The notes beneath the pieces were generated by a model that did not search any database, was not told where the DNA came from, and saw only the letters and a program-made list of their open reading frames with translations. Shown here piece after piece: positions 1 to 9,364 of a stretch of 28,487 nt of DNA. The stretch is taken from the NCBI GenBank assembly GCA_003427395.1, contig BFEA01000027.1:2536197-2564683 (forward strand), read 5' to 3'. Origin of the DNA: Chara braunii (taxonomy: Eukaryota; Streptophyta; Charophyceae; Charales; Characeae). The translations under genes and the position numbers were made by a program. The stretch's first letter is position 1. Each line of letters starts with the position of its first letter.

Positions 1-775
1 AACTGATCGAGCGTTGTGCGACTCTCTACAAGCGTTGTGCGACAATCTACGAGCGTTGTGCGACAATCTACGGGCGTTGTGCGGCTCCGGGAAAAGGGGC
101 GGGTCCTGCTATCGAGCGCCGCCGTCGTAGAAGAGTCGACAATCGGGAATGCAGACGATCTATAACTGATCGAGCGTCGTGGGACTCTCTACAAGTGATG
201 TGCGACAACCTACGAGCGTTGTGCGGGCTTGCACAATGGGAAATGCAGACGATGTATAACCGATCGAGCGTTGTGCGACTCCCTACAAGCATTGTGCGAC
301 AATCTACGAGCGTTATGCGGCTCGTACAATGGGAAATGCAGACGATCTACAACTGATCGAGCGTTGTGCGACAATCTACGAGCGTTGCGCGGCTCGTACA
401 ACGGGAAATGCGACGATCTATTACTGATCGTGCGTTGTGCGACTCTCTTCAAGCGTTGTGCGACAATCTACTAGCGTATTGCGACTCTGTAAAATGGGTA
501 ACGCAGACGATCTACAATCGATCGAGCGTTGTGCGACTCCCTACAAGCCTTGTGCGACTCCCTACAAGCGTTGTGCGACAACCTACGAGCGTTGTGCGGC
601 TCGTACAATGGGAAATGCAGACGATCTGTAACTGATCGAGCGTTTTGCCACTCCCTACAAGCGTTGTGCGACAATCTACGAGCGTTGTGCGGCTCGTACA
701 ATGGGAAATGCAGACGATCTATAACTGATCGAGCGTTGTGCGACTTTTTACAAGCGTTGTACGATTGTTGTGCGA
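1..775. repeat. Minisatellite with 51+21n bp units
   Basis: This is a tandem array with a higher-order structure. A 51-bp segment containing AATGGGAAATGCAGACGATC is followed by one to three copies of a 21-bp subunit, GTTGTGCGACNNNCTACRAGC. The AATGGG (or AACGGG) landmark falls at 235, 328, 400, 493, 607 and 700, giving unit lengths of 93, 72, 93, 114 and 93 bp; a degenerate unit begins near 141. All unit lengths are multiples of three, so several frames stay open for 60-120 codons on both strands. A one-base loss near 411 is offset by a one-base gain near 490. The openness is explained by unit length, so I do not call a gene. The array probably extends left beyond the window. Confidence 0.9.
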
Positions 776-836
776 CTGGCGTCCTTGTCTTTTGTCTAAT
801 AGTTTCTGCTCCGACCTGCTATCTGCCCTCAGTAAG

Positions 837-1090
837 GTTTCCTGGCAGATATAAATCAGATGTGTATATCAGATATATAAACCGTGTCTAAATCAGATAT
901 GCAGCTCATATATACTTAGTAAATCAGATTTGTAAATCAGACAAATCGGATGTAAATCAGGTATATAAATCAGACAAATCAGATATAATGACTCAGATAT
1001 AAGCCAACTATGAGGCAGATATAAATCAGATATAAATCAAATATAAATCGACTTTCGATCAGACGAAAAGGACAAATCAGATATAAATCT
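837..1090. repeat. AT-rich degenerate TAAATCAGATA repeat
   Basis: The motif ATATAAATCAGATA and its variants (TAAATCAGA, AAATCAGAT) recur roughly every 10-25 bp through this stretch, with irregular spacing. It is a degenerate AT-rich simple-sequence region lying directly after the minisatellite. No coding potential or RNA gene is visible. Confidence 0.7.
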
Positions 1091-1095
1091 CCCGC

Positions 1096-1326
1096 CCTTT
1101 GCGTCTCCCGCTCCCTTCTCTTTCACTAGTCTCAGTGATCCTTGTCCCCGGAAGATTACGTCCGCCGGCCTCTTCAGGCTCTCGCTCCGTTCTATGGCGT
1201 GTCCACCACCTCCTCCTCCACCTCCTCCTGCCCGTTTCGTCAAGTTTTCCCGATCCTTAAACCCCGTCGGAGGTTTACCTCTCTCTGTCTCTCTCTCTCT
1301 CCCCCCCCCCTTCTCTCTCTCTCCCT

Positions 1327-1358
<32 letters not shown>

Positions 1359-1463
1359 ACTTGTCCTCTTTTCTCTGATTTGCTTGATCCCGTCCTTTTC
1401 TTCCACATGCTTCGATTCGCTTACATCTTTCATCCCCATTGTCTTGCCCCGAGGCGTTCGGAA

Positions 1464-1533
<70 letters not shown>

Positions 1534-1880
1534 TTTTGTACCTCTTTGTGTTTCTCGACCATTGTACGTATCGGTATGCATTCACTTTCCTTTTTAATTT
1601 TCCTGTATTCCTCACCCCAAACCGCTTTCATCGTCCGCTGCTCGCAAGGTCTGCTTCGCCTCTGTCTTTGTGGTCCGCACCATTCGTTTGTGTGCTCCCC
1701 CCAACACTCGTCACTCATGCCTCTGCTTCCTCCCTCCCAAGTGCACCTTCTGCATCTCTCGGACCCCTTCTCTCAGCTATCCGCCCATGCGTCGTACGTG
1801 GACCTTTTCTTTTTTTTCGGTTCCCTTCTCCCTCCGCCCCCCCCCCCCCTCTCCTCTTACCATTCTCTTGATTTTTGTTC
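1096..1880. repeat. Polypyrimidine region with (CT)n microsatellites
   Basis: The plus strand is strongly C/T biased. It holds mixed CT/CCT runs around 1279-1360, an almost pure (TC)n tract at 1467-1529 (about 31 dinucleotides) and a C run near 1838-1851. Apparent proteins here are Leu/Ser-rich on the plus strand and Arg/Glu-rich on the minus strand, which is simply the translation of CT/GA repeats. No gene is supported. Confidence 0.85.
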
Positions 1881-1997
1881 TGTCGTCCTTCTGGACATCT
1901 GTTGAACTTAGAACGATGAATAGAAGATTAGCACGGAGTTGAATTTCTCACGCAAGTTTCGCAAACGAAGTTTACAATCAATGTTCAATTGAACAAG

Positions 1998-2206
1998 GTG
2001 ATTCCGATCGGGATTGGGGAAAAAAGGGACCATTCTCGATTGGGGAAAAAAGGGACCATTGTCGATTGGGAAAAAAAGGACCATTCCCGATTGCGAAAAA
2101 AAGGACCATTCCCGATTGGGAAAAAAGGGACCATTCCCGATTGCGAAAAAAAGGACCATTCCCGATTGGGCAAAAAGGGACCATTCCCGATTGGGCAAAA
2201 AAGGAG
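1998..2206. repeat. 25-bp tandem array, about eight units
   Basis: The unit reads GGACCATTCCCGATTGGG followed by A-rich sequence. The GACCATT landmark occurs at 2028, 2054, 2079, 2104, 2129, 2154 and 2179, so the period is 25 bp with one 26-bp step. Variation is mostly G/C at one position (GATTGGG or GATTGCG) and in the A-run length. Since 25 is not a multiple of three, the array passes through all frames and does not look protein coding. Confidence 0.92.
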
Positions 2207-3154
2207 GAGGATGCAATTCCCTATGGAGGTTGTGGTAGAGCTGTGGAAGCGGCTCAGACATGAGGACTCCAAAAAAAAAAAAAAAAAGGAGGACGATAAC
2301 TGAGAAAAAAAAGACGGATAGAGCTTAGCGGCGCCGCTGAGTACGGTGGTGGAGTATGGCTCTCACCCTCGCGGCATTTCTCATGAAACGTGAAAAAAAA
2401 TGGCCATGCATGTTTACATAGAAGGTGGCAAAGTTCATCGGTTCTGCCGTCACGATGCACAATGGCCGATTTTTTATTTATTTATTTTATTTTTTTTACG
2501 AGAAAGAACACTTTTATAATGGCCGATTTACTGTATGTTTCCACACTGAAGACACACACCTCAGCGAAAAGCGAAAACCTTTGGTTATAAAAAAAAAGGA
2601 AAAAAAAAGAAGAAAAAAAAAAGAAAGAAAAAGGATCTATCTATTTTTGGTTTTTGTATTTACCCGAATATATGACTGTATTCGTACGTGATTGGTCATT
2701 ATTTTAGCAGGATTAGGCGTTGGTTCTTTGCTTTTTTTGTTAGTTTGTTTTGCTAGTCCGTTGTCTCTTAAAGTCGTTTTTGGATTTTGAGTGGTCAGAT
2801 CCAAGTCTGACATGCGTGCCAGGTGGCAGCCGCATGTCTCCCGGCGCAGTACTCTCTCTAAGTGCCTTGACATAAAAAAGGTCTGCTGATCCTAGTCTAG
2901 AAAGTGGAGAGGACGTACACACCCCATCGCTTTCTCTTCCTCACATGCGCAGAGTGATGGATCGAGGCCCGCACTCTCTTCTTTCTCCCTGGCTCTTTTT
3001 GATCCGTGGTGGGAAGTTAGGTGGATGCGGGAGTGTGGTCTGACCCTTGAAAGGTGCTGGAGCGGAACCAGCCGAAGTGCGTCGGGGAATGTGCGCATTT
3101 TTTGGATGTTATGCTCATGATGGTTCTGTAACGATCTTCTTACGTGCATGAGCG
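2207..3154. other. AT-rich intergenic DNA, no gene recognised
   Basis: This stretch holds A runs at about 2271-2287 and 2588-2632, T-rich patches near 2470-2510, and otherwise unremarkable sequence. The short open frames here have no recognisable motif. I saw no tRNA, no terminal repeat and no similarity to the 5' part of the retroelement copy that begins at 4824. Confidence 0.5.
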
Positions 3155-3562
3155 CATAGCGGTGGCCTCATCGCGAGAGACTGCCCCGCGGGCAATGGAC
3201 AAGGTGCCTTTGCTGACAATACGAAGTATTGGCAATCGAGCAAGGAAAAAGAAGATAACTTAAAGCGGGTAGCCAGATGGGCAGACTACAAAATGCAGGA
3301 AGATGAGAGTAAGAAGGCAGAAGGGGAGAAGAGGAGGATAGAAGCCGAAAGGAGAAGACAGCAATTGGAAGAAGAGAGACGCAATGAGAAGATTCGAAGA
3401 TTGTTTGTTGAGTCCGAGAGAGGAAAGATGGAGGAATGCGACAAAAGAGACAGGAAGATGGATCCAAAGATCAGGAACGAATTGGAGAGCCAAATGGGAA
3501 GAGTGCAGCAGGAACTTATCCATCCTATGTTCCAGGTTTTCAATTCCTACTCGGACAAGTGA
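3155..3562 (+). pseudogene. Chimeric remnant: ORF1 coiled coil joined to RT C-terminus
   Basis: The frame is open from about 3155 to the stop at 3560-3562. It begins with the second half of a CCHC knuckle (IARDCP; the His position reads Leu), then TKYWQSSKEKED and a Glu/Arg/Lys-rich coiled coil like that of the downstream ORF1. It then passes in frame into MDPKIRNELESQMGRVQQ and FNSYSDK, which correspond to the reverse transcriptase C-terminal part at about 8999-9100. The first in-frame ATG is at 3293. Sequence similar to the rest of the RT C-terminus continues beyond the stop to about 3780 in shifted frames. The joint is unlikely to be functional, but it is in frame and clean. Confidence 0.7.
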
Positions 3563-4104
3563 GCGGAAATTGGAGTTACTCTATTCCTATAGGTTCTAGC
3601 TTTGAAGAACGAGCTCATACGCCGGGGATATCCCCCGACGTTGTTCTTCTTCAATGCCCTAGCACCTTTGCTAAGTGCACCAGCGTTCTCAAGAAGCCAT
3701 GGTTGAGGCTACTTGAGAACCTGGTACAATGGGGTAGCAGCACGCGGCTGGAAATCTTTGAGGCAGATGTGGCCTTGAATAAGGACCGTATTTTACGAAA
3801 TAGCCATGTTTTGGTGGGGAGTTTTAGTGTAGAATTAAGATATTTTGAGTAGAAATAAATATTTGCGTGGAAATATGATGTGTAAATAATTATTGCGTAG
3901 AAATTGGATTTTTCACGAGGCCGTTAGTACTGTAGAAATAGAAAATACATATAAATGGCCGCTTTTAAACTGGTCGAAATTTGCAGATGGGATAGGGACT
4001 TTATAGAAATTTGCAGGCTCGGAATAATAAGGACTTTCGTATTTGATCTCCTATAGGTATTTTTTGAAATACGTGCCTGGTTGGCACGCTACAACACGGT
4101 GTTA

Positions 4105-4784
4105 CCGGGCTGCGCCCGCCTAATTCCCAAAGAGTGGGAAAATTGGCTGCATGTTGGATTTTGAAATTGTATAGGTCACGCTGGGTGAGCCACGTAGTAA
4201 GAGTAGAGGCTGCGATCCATGCTGCACGAATTAAGCCAATAGAATCAGAGTAGGAAGATCGATTGTGGGAAGCGAATATCCGCGGAAAAGAGCCCCTAGC
4301 CTATGCATAGTACTATCCACACGTGAAACATGTGGTGAAAGCTGGCCTGAAGGGATAGGCATTGTGTCGACTATTGGAAACTTACGTGGACTGACTATCG
4401 GTAGCCCGTTGAGGGGCCGACACGTAACGGATCATTACGGAGTTCGGCATAACGTCTATGCGACAGAGCCGGTCGTAGCCGTAGTCGCTCGTGGAAGTGC
4501 CCATTGGGATGGGAGTACCGTGCTGGCTAGGCTTACAACTCGATGCACAATATATAGGAGGACAAGGCCGTATTGGTCCTCTATATTCAGTAAGACGGGA
4601 GGATTGTCGACGGGCCGCAAGGTAGGGTCAAGAGGTTAGCCCCCTGAGGAGGATCGGAGCGCAATCGATTGAAACACGTCCGGGAATGTGCGCGTGAGCT
4701 GAGATGAGTATGCGCGGCTATGTATTGAAGAGCTTTCGAAGCGTGTACGAAAGGCTGTTGGCCACTGTTTTCACTATTCACACT
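4105..4784 (+). repeat. Upstream pseudo-LTR (3' region of truncated copy)
   Basis: This block is a diverged direct repeat of about 9740-10431. Shared landmarks include GCGATCCATG (4212 and 9865), ACGTGGA followed by TTGACTATC or CTGACTATC (4384 and 10040), CCCGTTGAGGGG, GGAGGACAAGGCCGTAT, and GCGTGTACGAAAGGC near the end. The offset is 5653-5656 bp over most of its length. It serves as the left pseudo-LTR of the downstream element. Confidence 0.8.
4636..4690 (+). ncRNA. Hammerhead-like motif, upstream (degraded) copy
   Basis: Core CTGAGGA (4644-4650) is followed by one extra G (4651). Stem II is GATCGG/TCGATT (4652-4657 with 4665-4670, two G-U pairs), with loop AGCGCAA. GAAA lies at 4671-4674 and the predicted cleavage triplet GTC at 4678-4680. 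In stem I the CCCC at 4640-4643 faces CGGG at 4681-4684, so the first pair is a C-C mismatch. The motif is conserved with the downstream copy but probably weak or inactive. Confidence 0.4.
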
Positions 4785-4823
4785 CTTCTTCTTCTTCTTC
4801 TTCTTCTTCTTCTTCTTCTTCTT
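4785..4823. repeat. (CTT)13 microsatellite at element junction
   Basis: Thirteen uninterrupted CTT units lie between the 3' end of the upstream retroelement copy and the 5' end of the downstream copy. The downstream copy also ends in (CTT)8 at 10432-10455. Established work on N-terminal-endonuclease Penelope-like elements describes an insertion bias for microsatellites, which fits this position. Confidence 0.9.
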
Positions 4824-4864
4824 TCGATGCGTGTACGAAAGGCAGTTGGCCACTGTTTTCCACT
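4824..4864 (+). repeat. 41-bp direct terminal repeat, left copy
   Basis: This sequence begins TCGATGCGTGTACGAAAGGC and ends CCACT. It follows the CTT tract directly and matches 10391-10431 at 40 of 41 positions; a more diverged version lies at about 4738-4775. The element therefore starts with the last stretch of its own 3' region, as a pseudo-LTR element made from a tandem or circular template might. Confidence 0.8.
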
Positions 4865-5032
4865 ATTATGTGTAACATGGGAACCGGATGAGGGGAGATG
4901 CTCACACCGGTCGCTATGTCGACGACGTGAATCAGGAGAACGTTGAACGGACCACGTGACAGGAAGACAGCAGCAAGTTAGTTGCATCGACAACAGTTAG
5001 TAGGAGCTGTTTCATCACACGTAAGAAGAAGG

Positions 5033-6175
5033 ATGGACGGAGACAGCCATATGGAGGAGCTATCGAAAAGGTTACTGGTGAAAGGTAACGGAATGGCGCC
5101 TACTGGTCTTGCAAGAGCTGGAGCAGGCGGGGCAGGGAGCTCGATCATCTGTATTAATTGCAACCAAGTTGGCCATATTGCGAGAGATTGTCCGCTGGGC
5201 AAGGGACAAGGAGCCTTTGCGAACAACACGAAGTATTGGCAATCGAGGAAGGAGAATGAGGACAACATAAATCGAGTGGTCATGTGGGCGGACTACAAAA
5301 TGCAGAAGGAAATGGAGGAAGAGGAAAACAAGAAAAGATAGAGGAGGAGAAGAGAAAGGCAGAAGTCGAACAAAGAAGACAACAATTGGAAGAGGAAAGG
5401 CGCGAGGAGAAGATCCGGAGATGTTCGCGGAAATCGAACGAAGAATGATGGAAGAATGCGACAGAAGGGACAAAAAGATTGAAGAGGCGGAATTGCGAAC
5501 GATAGCGGCAGTGTCAAGAGATGTGCGAAATTTGAGGGCTGAGATAAGGACTGAAATCCAAATGATGTTAGCAGTGAACTCCAAGACACCGAAACGAGAC
5601 CGAGATGTACTAGCGAGCGGGCTGGATACTTGTATGATGGAGGAAGAAGTGCTGACAGACGATGGTGCGAGGATACCGCCAAAGAGAGCAAGAGGGAAGA
5701 GAAAGGCAGAAGGAAATGGAGGAAGAGGAAAACAAGAAAAGATAGAGGAGGAGAAGAGAAAGGCAGAAGTCGAACAAAGAAGACAACAATTGGAAGAGGA
5801 AAGGCGCGAGGAGAAGATCCGGAGATGTTCGCGGAAATCGAACGAAGAATGATGGAAGAATGCGACAAAAGGGACAAAAAGATTGAAGAGGCGGAATTGC
5901 GAACGATAGCGGCAGTGTCAAGAGATGTGCGAAATTTGAGGGTTGAGATAAGGACTGAAATCCAAATGATGTTAGCAGTGAACTCCAAGACACCGAAACG
6001 AGACCGAGATGTACTAGCGAGTGGGCTGGATACTTGTATGATGGAGGAAGAAGTGCTGACAGACGATGGTGCGAGGATACCGCCAAAGAGAGCAAGAGGG
6101 AAGAGAACGGCGAAGACTTTCACATCGGTAGACGACTGGGACGAGGAAGCAAGGGTTATGTCAAGGGCAGACTAG
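5033..6175 (+). pseudogene. Retroelement ORF1: CCHC zinc knuckle plus coiled coil, frameshifted
   Basis: The first ATG (5033) opens a frame that stops at 5339-5341. It carries a knuckle C-X2-C-X4-H-X4-C at residues 40, 43, 48 and 53 (about 5150-5191), typical of Gag-like nucleic-acid-binding proteins, after a Gly/Ala-rich stretch. It continues into KYWQSRKEN and a Glu/Lys-rich region. The coiled coil then resumes in other frames, including EEERREEKIRR and a frame from 5825 containing AELRTIAAVSRDVRNL, ending at a stop near 6173-6175. A 404-bp internal tandem duplication (5302-6109) adds a further frameshift. Presumed role, from the family: RNA binding and RNP assembly for the retroelement. 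The upstream copy at 3155 retains an unbroken version of the coiled coil, so the breaks here are secondary. Confidence 0.7.
5302..6109 (+). repeat. 404-bp tandem duplication inside ORF1
   Basis: Positions 5302-5705 and 5706-6109 are the same length and differ at only about four sites by eye (for example 5463 G versus 5867 A). Landmark ATGTTCGCGG occurs at 5421 and 5825. Because 404 is not divisible by three, the second copy is out of frame with the first. The near identity points to a recent event, or possibly an assembly artefact. Confidence 0.92.
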
Positions 6176-6184
6176 GAGAAGAGT

Positions 6185-6436
6185 TTGAGAAGGAAGGCGT
6201 GCACGCCCACAAGGAACGCCTACGCCGTAAATGAGACCCCTGCATCTCGCAACAGGGGGAACATCGTGCAGAATGTTCAGGAAATCAGAGCTAAGCTCAT
6301 GGTGAAGGAATGGCGTGAAGTCAAGAAGCTTTGTGAGGCGAGAAACATAACCTACATTTCTAAGGAGCAAGGTGTTCGGGAGCTGTTGAATAGATCGGCA
6401 TGGGGTGATGGCGATGTTTTGCTGGAAGAGACATGA
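6185..6436 (+). pseudogene. SAP-like segment between ORF1 and endonuclease
   Basis: An open frame of 83 codons contains AKLMVKEWREVKKLCEARNI followed by TYISKEQGVRELL. The pattern of a basic/aromatic helix, a short turn and a second helix with a leucine pair resembles SAP-like helix-extension-helix DNA-binding motifs, though I cannot confirm this without a profile search. It lies upstream of the endonuclease in the same frame (frame 2), separated by stops at 6434-6436 and near 6460. It may be the N-terminal part of the EN-RT polyprotein. Confidence 0.4.
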
Positions 6437-6469
6437 GAACAAGAAGACATCCAAGATCAATGACGGTTT

Positions 6470-7053
6470 GTGCCCCCGGTAAGATTCATCTGGGCTTACA
6501 TTGTCGTACTTTTTTCTTTAAGGGAGACAATATGGGGGCACACAAGAGTTTTGAAGCTTAGACTGATGACTGAGAAGGCCTCCACCGCTTGTTTGGTGCT
6601 ACTAGTACTACGGGACCAGGTTCCATGGGCGAGGAAGATCGTAGACATAGTTCCACAAAATTGGAAGTGGTTCGATTGTAAGCAACCCGTGGTTTATTTT
6701 CTTGTCTCGCCATGGTGTAGAAAGATGTACATCGGTGGCCGGAACACGTTAGATGCACCGAATCTGGTACGGACGGTAAAGCACCACTACTTTACAAGTG
6801 GCTGAGAAAATTTAATTGGTGTAGATACGTCGTTATTCGTGTTGCTACCTCAGAAGTTAGTGGCCTGGAGAGCCTGGAGAAGACGCTCCTCAAAAGATTC
6901 TCACCGTCACTCAACACGCTACGAATGAAACAGAAAGGGAACACAAAGAAGAGGCTGGGAGGGAAAGGCGCTCGCGTAGAGTTGAAGGCAAGGAGAGGGT
7001 GGTCGAAGAGCGGGCACGGATCATCGTTTTTTGGATGGCGCGTAGTCGATTAG
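6470..7053 (+). pseudogene. GIY-YIG endonuclease domain of the Penelope-like element, frameshifted
   Basis: The first half is open to a stop at 6803-6805. It carries VVYFLVSPWCRKMYIGGRNT (about 6689-6748), which fits the GIY...YIG signature of this nuclease family. From about 6790 the domain continues one frame over with WCRYVVIRVATSEVSGLESL and EKTLLKRFSPSLNTLR, the usual Glu helix and the FxPxLN ending of GIY-YIG nucleases. That frame stops near 7051. I see no CCHH zinc-finger spacing of the kind found in canonical Penelope endonucleases, which agrees with what is reported for Chlamys. Presumed role: nicking target DNA to prime reverse transcription. The single-base frameshift near 6785-6800 inactivates this copy unless it is a sequencing error. 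Confidence 0.68.
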
Positions 7054-7964
7054 TGAATACTGGTTTAAGAATTTGTCTAGACTCGGCCTATAAGGAGGGT
7101 AAGAAGCAGATCCAGATCATTAGTGAAGGAGGTAGAGTCTGGGGGGAAGACTGGTCGCTAGTAAAGAAATTGTTTGGTACCTTGACTGTCGTGACATAGA
7201 CAGGAAAGGTAGCATTAGCCCAGTTGAGAGCCTGTTTTGAGGAGGGAGGCAGTTTCTGGATCGCCCCCATCGTCATTACACAGAACGCAAGGGACAAAGG
7301 GAAAGGTTACCTGCGGCAGCTCTTGGAGATGCCTTTCAAACGGAAAGAATTGTCGCGCATGTCGGTAGATAAACTTATGCATCTCTATAGTTGCGCGGGG
7401 ACATTTAGAGAGAAGGGAAAGAGGAAACTGATAAAGGATTTCCTGGGTAAGGCAGTGGGAAAGAAGGCTTGTGTGAATATCCGGAAGAAGATCACTGTGC
7501 AAGTTAGGTACAGGAATAGAGTAAGGAAGAGTGGCATTAGGAGCGTTCTCGTCACAAATATTTAGAGTTGTGGATTGCATCTCGCGATTGCAGGGATCTT
7601 CAAAAGCAAGGCGAGAGTAGTATGGAGAAGAAATAGAAATGTAACGTAGATCGTATGTAACTACAAGCAGTTGAGTAAGAAACCAGAGTTACCGTGTGCG
7701 TGTAAGCAACATGACTTACCTATCGTTAGTGGCCACGTGATCACAAGGGTAGCCGATGTCCCAGGGCTCCCAGCCCTGGTTCACAATGGGAAAAACGTGG
7801 TCCGCCCCAAGTGTGAGACAACAAGGGAGGAAGTCAGCAGCAGCATACGACTTGCGCTAATAGCAGTGCTTGGGAGTTGGTTTGATAAGCAATTGCCCGA
7901 TTTCCAAACTAGCTCTTGTTCTCGTCAGAACGGAATGAACGGTGCGGCGCGGACGAAGGGGTAG
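6999..7964 (+). pseudogene. Linker region with CxC motif between endonuclease and RT
   Basis: This frame-0 stretch is broken by stops at 7197-7199, 7563-7565 and near 7650. It is basic and contains DSAYKEGKKQIQIISEGG, then KRKLIKDFLGKAVGKKA, and later PELPCACKQHDLP, where CAC at 7695-7703 gives a Cys-X-Cys. A short domain with a CxC motif joining an N-terminal GIY-YIG nuclease to a C-terminal RT is a described feature of the Naiad/Chlamys Penelope-like elements. Near 7900 the coding frame shifts into that of the RT. Confidence 0.6.
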
Positions 7965-9364
7965 TCTACGCCATCAAGAGACGTTATAAGGATCTGGTAA
8001 TTACGCAGGTTGACAGGAACGGGGGAGATCTGGTGCTGATGTGCCCTTCTTCAGACCAACATGGCTTGGACAAAATGTTCACCTGGAGTGCAGCCTATGA
8101 TGTGGTTAGTCGCGGCGAAGCGGAAACATTGAAGGAGATGAAGCGCAAATTTGTAAGTCTTGATTTGCACAAGCTGGTGAACCGGAACTTGAAGGGGAAG
8201 ATCGGTAGTCCGTACGTACTACCCAAGCACAAGGATCTTGAACGGTGGCGACCCATAGCTCCAGCTTACAGCGAACCCACGATGACAGGCAGGCGTTGGA
8301 TCGCAAGGGCGCTCAACTACTTATTGGAGAAGCTCCCAGGAGCAAAACATTTCAACCTCAATGCGACAGCCTCGCTCAAGCAAAATTTGAAGAAAGCTGA
8401 GAAGAAGCTTCACTTATTCGGAGGTGAGACTGACGATATGCGGGGGATTCGACATTAAAGAGATGTTTACATCCCTTTCGCATGCGGCTATCATGGAGGC
8501 CTTATCCTGGTTGTTGGGCGGATGGGAGACGGTATGCAAAAGAAGAAAGCAGGTTTTCCTCGGCGTGAAATTGTTTGGGAAAGGCTACGTTAAGTTCCCA
8601 TTCAGTTTTATTCGGAGCTTTGTAAGCTTCGAACTGCAGCACAGCTACACCAAGTGTAGAGGGAAGCTGTTCAGACAAGTCATTGGAGTACCAATGGGGA
8701 GGAATTCCAGCCCACCATTGGCTTGCCTGCTATGTGCAAAGTACGAAGGAGTGTTCCTGAAGTCATTTGGAAGTGACCGCAAGCTCGTCCATGGAGTAAG
8801 GTTCATGGACGATGCGGTATTGGCAGTTGCATTCAACAGAAGGAAAGGAGGGTCAGTCAGTAAGGCGCTGGAGATAATGGAGAAGTTCCGGACTGCTACG
8901 GGGATAAGCTATCATTAGTCCGTACAGATGACGGATCTAACACCGTCGAATTCGTTGGGGCAAGGATTACGAACGTGCCAGGAAAAACCAAGTTCCTCAT
9001 GGAACCTAAGGTCAAGAATGAACTGAGGAGCCAGATGGGAGGAGTGCGGCAGAAACTCGCTCATCGATGTTTCCTGGATTTTGACTCCTACTCCGACAAG
9101 CGTGCGAAGATCGGGGTTGTGATCGGCAGTCTCTGCCGTATCCAACAAATGGCGAACAACGAGAGTACGCTAATCTTACCAGTTCTAGCAATAAAGAACG
9201 AGCTCTCACGCCGGGGATACCCCCCGGCGTTCTTCTTCAAAGCCCTAGCACGATTTGCTAAGGGCACTGGAGTTTTGAAGGAGCCCTGGATGAGGCTACT
9301 TGAGAACCTGGTACACTGGGATAACAGTGCGCGACCGAAAATTTTGTGGCGAATGCAGCCTTGA
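7916..9364 (+). pseudogene. Penelope-like reverse transcriptase, three frame segments
   Basis: Segment one (to 8458) holds VDRNGGDLVLMCP and LPKHKDLERWRPIAPA, the fingers motifs upstream of the catalytic site. Segment two (about 8424-8918) holds motif A, GFDIKEMFTSL (Asp at 8451-8453), motif B, RQVIGVPMGRNSSPPLA (about 8673-8723), and motif C, RFMDDAVLAV (FMDD at about 8802-8813). Segment three (from about 8909 to 9364) holds the FVGARI motif and the C-terminal thumb. Frames change near 7900, 8440 and 8910. The motif set and short spacing match Penelope-like RTs rather than LTR or LINE RTs. All catalytic aspartates are present, so decay is by indels, not loss of active-site residues. Similar C-terminal sequence occurs in the truncated copy at 3456-3780. 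Confidence 0.72.

Larger units (their letters stand above)
3155..4823 (+). mobile_element. 5'-truncated, internally deleted Penelope-like element copy
   Basis: The sequence matches the downstream element (4824-10455) in two blocks. Positions 3155 to about 3455 resemble 5165 onwards (second half of the zinc knuckle plus coiled coil). Positions from about 3456 to 4784 resemble 9000-10431 (reverse transcriptase C-terminus plus 3' region). Roughly 3.5 kb between these blocks is missing. The copy begins inside the zinc knuckle, as expected for 5' truncation during target-primed reverse transcription. It ends in 13 CTT units (4785-4823) and is followed at once by the second copy, giving a head-to-tail partial tandem of the kind known in Penelope-like elements. 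Confidence 0.8.

Noticed and set aside
1-775. Possible cysteine-rich repeat protein gene (ALCDSLQ/ALCDNLR units)
   Set aside because: Several frames on both strands are equally open because units are multiples of three; there is no start context, no codon bias and a frame slip inside the array.
1275-1718. Arg/Glu-rich minus-strand protein
   Set aside because: It is the translation of (GA)n, with no conserved domain.
1998-2206. Possible CRISPR array
   Set aside because: The 25-bp units are directly adjacent with no unique spacers, and the setting is eukaryotic.
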